Below are positions 62,621 to 64,000 of a stretch of 64,000 bases of DNA, one piece after another. This DNA comes from Poecilobothrus nobilitatus. Its lineage: Eukaryota > Arthropoda > Insecta > Diptera > Dolichopodidae. The translations under genes were made by a program, and so were the position numbers. Under the pieces are notes generated by a model. The model had not been told where the DNA came from, did no database searches, and saw only the letters and a list, made by a program, of their open reading frames with translations. Location: the NCBI GenBank assembly GCA_947095535.1, contig OX352774.1:210974965-211038964 (forward strand). The letters run 5' to 3'. Position 1 is the stretch's first letter. Every line of letters begins with the position of its first letter.

Positions 62621-64000
62621 GTATATAGCATATGTATGTATATAACAGATTATTTATTATAAAGTCTAGGTGACTAAGTGTTTATAATTTAGATATCGTT
62701 CATTAGCAAATTTTTCTACAATGTTTTTGAAGAATTTTACAATTTTTTTTTAATTGCATTTCCGTATAAAATTTTACGGAACTTCTCCGTTATACTGTAT
62801 AGTATCGTTTTTATTATAGATGTTTTTTAAATAACAAATTGATTATATTCGCGCATTCACTTATAATTGATAAAGTAATCAAAGTGTAGCTTTTTGTTTT
62901 TTTGTATGTAAGCAGCAATTGAATAACACACATAATTATAATGTTGTTGAAAATTAATATAATATTTGTATAATAGAAAGTAAGAAAATAAAAAAATAAC
63001 AAAAATTCATTACATTCTTTTAATATAGAAAAAATTTAAATCTTGACATTGAGCAGGAAAAAAAAAAAAAAACTAAATAAATATTTTGTAATTAAATATT
63101 GTATTGATCTGTTGAATCGATTGACGCCTAGAAATCTTACATAATATTTTTTTTTTTTTAAGTTTTGATATCATATGTATATATATATATATAATAATAA
63201 ATTGGTAAACAATTTCTATTTAGAATATAAATTTTCAATAAAATTTTCCGGTTCGATATCCGCTATATAGTTGTAGACCAGTAATAATTCTGGTTTAATT
63301 AATATATAGTTAAATATTAAACTAGGAGGACCTATAGTTTCTATAAATAAGATATTAAGTAGATAGTATAAAAAATGAAGGTTTTTTTTATATAAAGCTT
63401 CAAAAAAGGGTTTTTTTTTTAAGGATATGAGAAGGTAACGGCATTGTATTGCATTGTGTAGTTTAATACGATTTTCTTTTTGTTTCACATTTCACATTTC
63501 TTTAAAATTTTGATTTTAATTTCAGCGATTTGAAACAGTCAATAGACTTTTTAAGTATAAGATTTTATTTATTTTTTTTAGTTTTTTAAATACACATATG
63601 TTAAAGGTATGATATTTTGTTAATGATTGATTTAAAATGTCTTAGAAATAGATTGATTAAATTTAATTGAAATGTATATTGAACTGATTCAGATTAGAAT
63701 TTAAATTGAAAATAATACTTTTATAATTTATTTAATATAAAAATATTTTTTCCCATTTCTACAGACTCTTACATTATATTTTATTTCTTTTAACAATTTT
63801 TTTAAATTTAAAATTGTTATACTGATGAACGTTTGCAAAATTTTAAAGCTGATAACTTTGGATAATTCTTTTCTTTTCAAATAGATTTATGTGTTGTAGT
63901 GTAGATCAAGATCTATGTGTGTTATATTACGAAACTTGACTGTAAAAGTTAGAAAATTGTTATTTTTTTTTACGCAAGAAGAAAATTAACATCATTATTC
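62621..64000. other. AT-rich DNA, nothing recognised
   Basis: Two minus-strand open frames (about 62814-63002 and 63216-63488) encode low-complexity, Leu/Ile/Tyr/Lys-rich peptides with no family signature. Missing 5' exons of the CRAL-TRIO gene may be here or beyond the window. Confidence 0.5.

Overview
This window looks like nuclear DNA of an insect, most likely a fly (Diptera). It is extremely AT-rich, full of A/T homopolymers and TA microsatellites, and the two recognisable genes have short GT-AG introns and strong similarity to animal families. A DINE-1/INE-1-like repeat block (23.4-24.0 kb) favours Diptera but does not prove it. There is no sign of bacterial, viral or organellar origin.

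Layout. From 1 to about 48.8 kb is a gene-poor stretch whose only coding candidate is one short minus-strand exon with a good splice donor (15871-16010). The rest is AT-rich spacer carrying small, mostly non-autonomous transposable elements: inverted-repeat (MITE-like) elements at 14.6-15.2, 18.3-18.6, 28.2-28.3, 30.3-30.5, 32.5-33.4 and 34.7-35.3 kb, a complete tRNA-derived SINE with a long target-site duplication at 20.0-20.25 kb, copies of an ~800-bp dispersed repeat (called R1 here) at 12.1-12.9 and 22.7-23.2 kb, the DINE-1-like block, and a perfect 44-bp-arm palindrome at 44.06-44.15 kb.

From 48.8 to 52.02 kb a complete nine-exon minus-strand gene encodes a 530-residue PWWP/beta-hydroxyacid-dehydrogenase-like chromatin protein of the GLYR1/NP60/NDF family. 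Its intron 6 is largely a MITE. Between 52.03 and 60 kb there is spacer with a 735-bp hAT-type element (13-bp terminal repeats, exact 8-bp target duplication, decayed BED-like zinc-finger ORF), a second, 5'-truncated SINE copy and another small MITE. From 60.0 to 60.98 kb are the last three coding exons of a minus-strand CRAL-TRIO lipid-transfer gene; its 5' exons were not found. A third large R1 copy lies at 61.85-62.62 kb.

The genes show no operon-like or functional link. The story of the window is repeated small-element insertion, including nested insertion (hAT next to R1) and insertion into an intron. I found no convincing novel multi-gene system. The best leads are the palindrome, the orphan exon and the set of structurally defined but unnamed MITE/SINE families.
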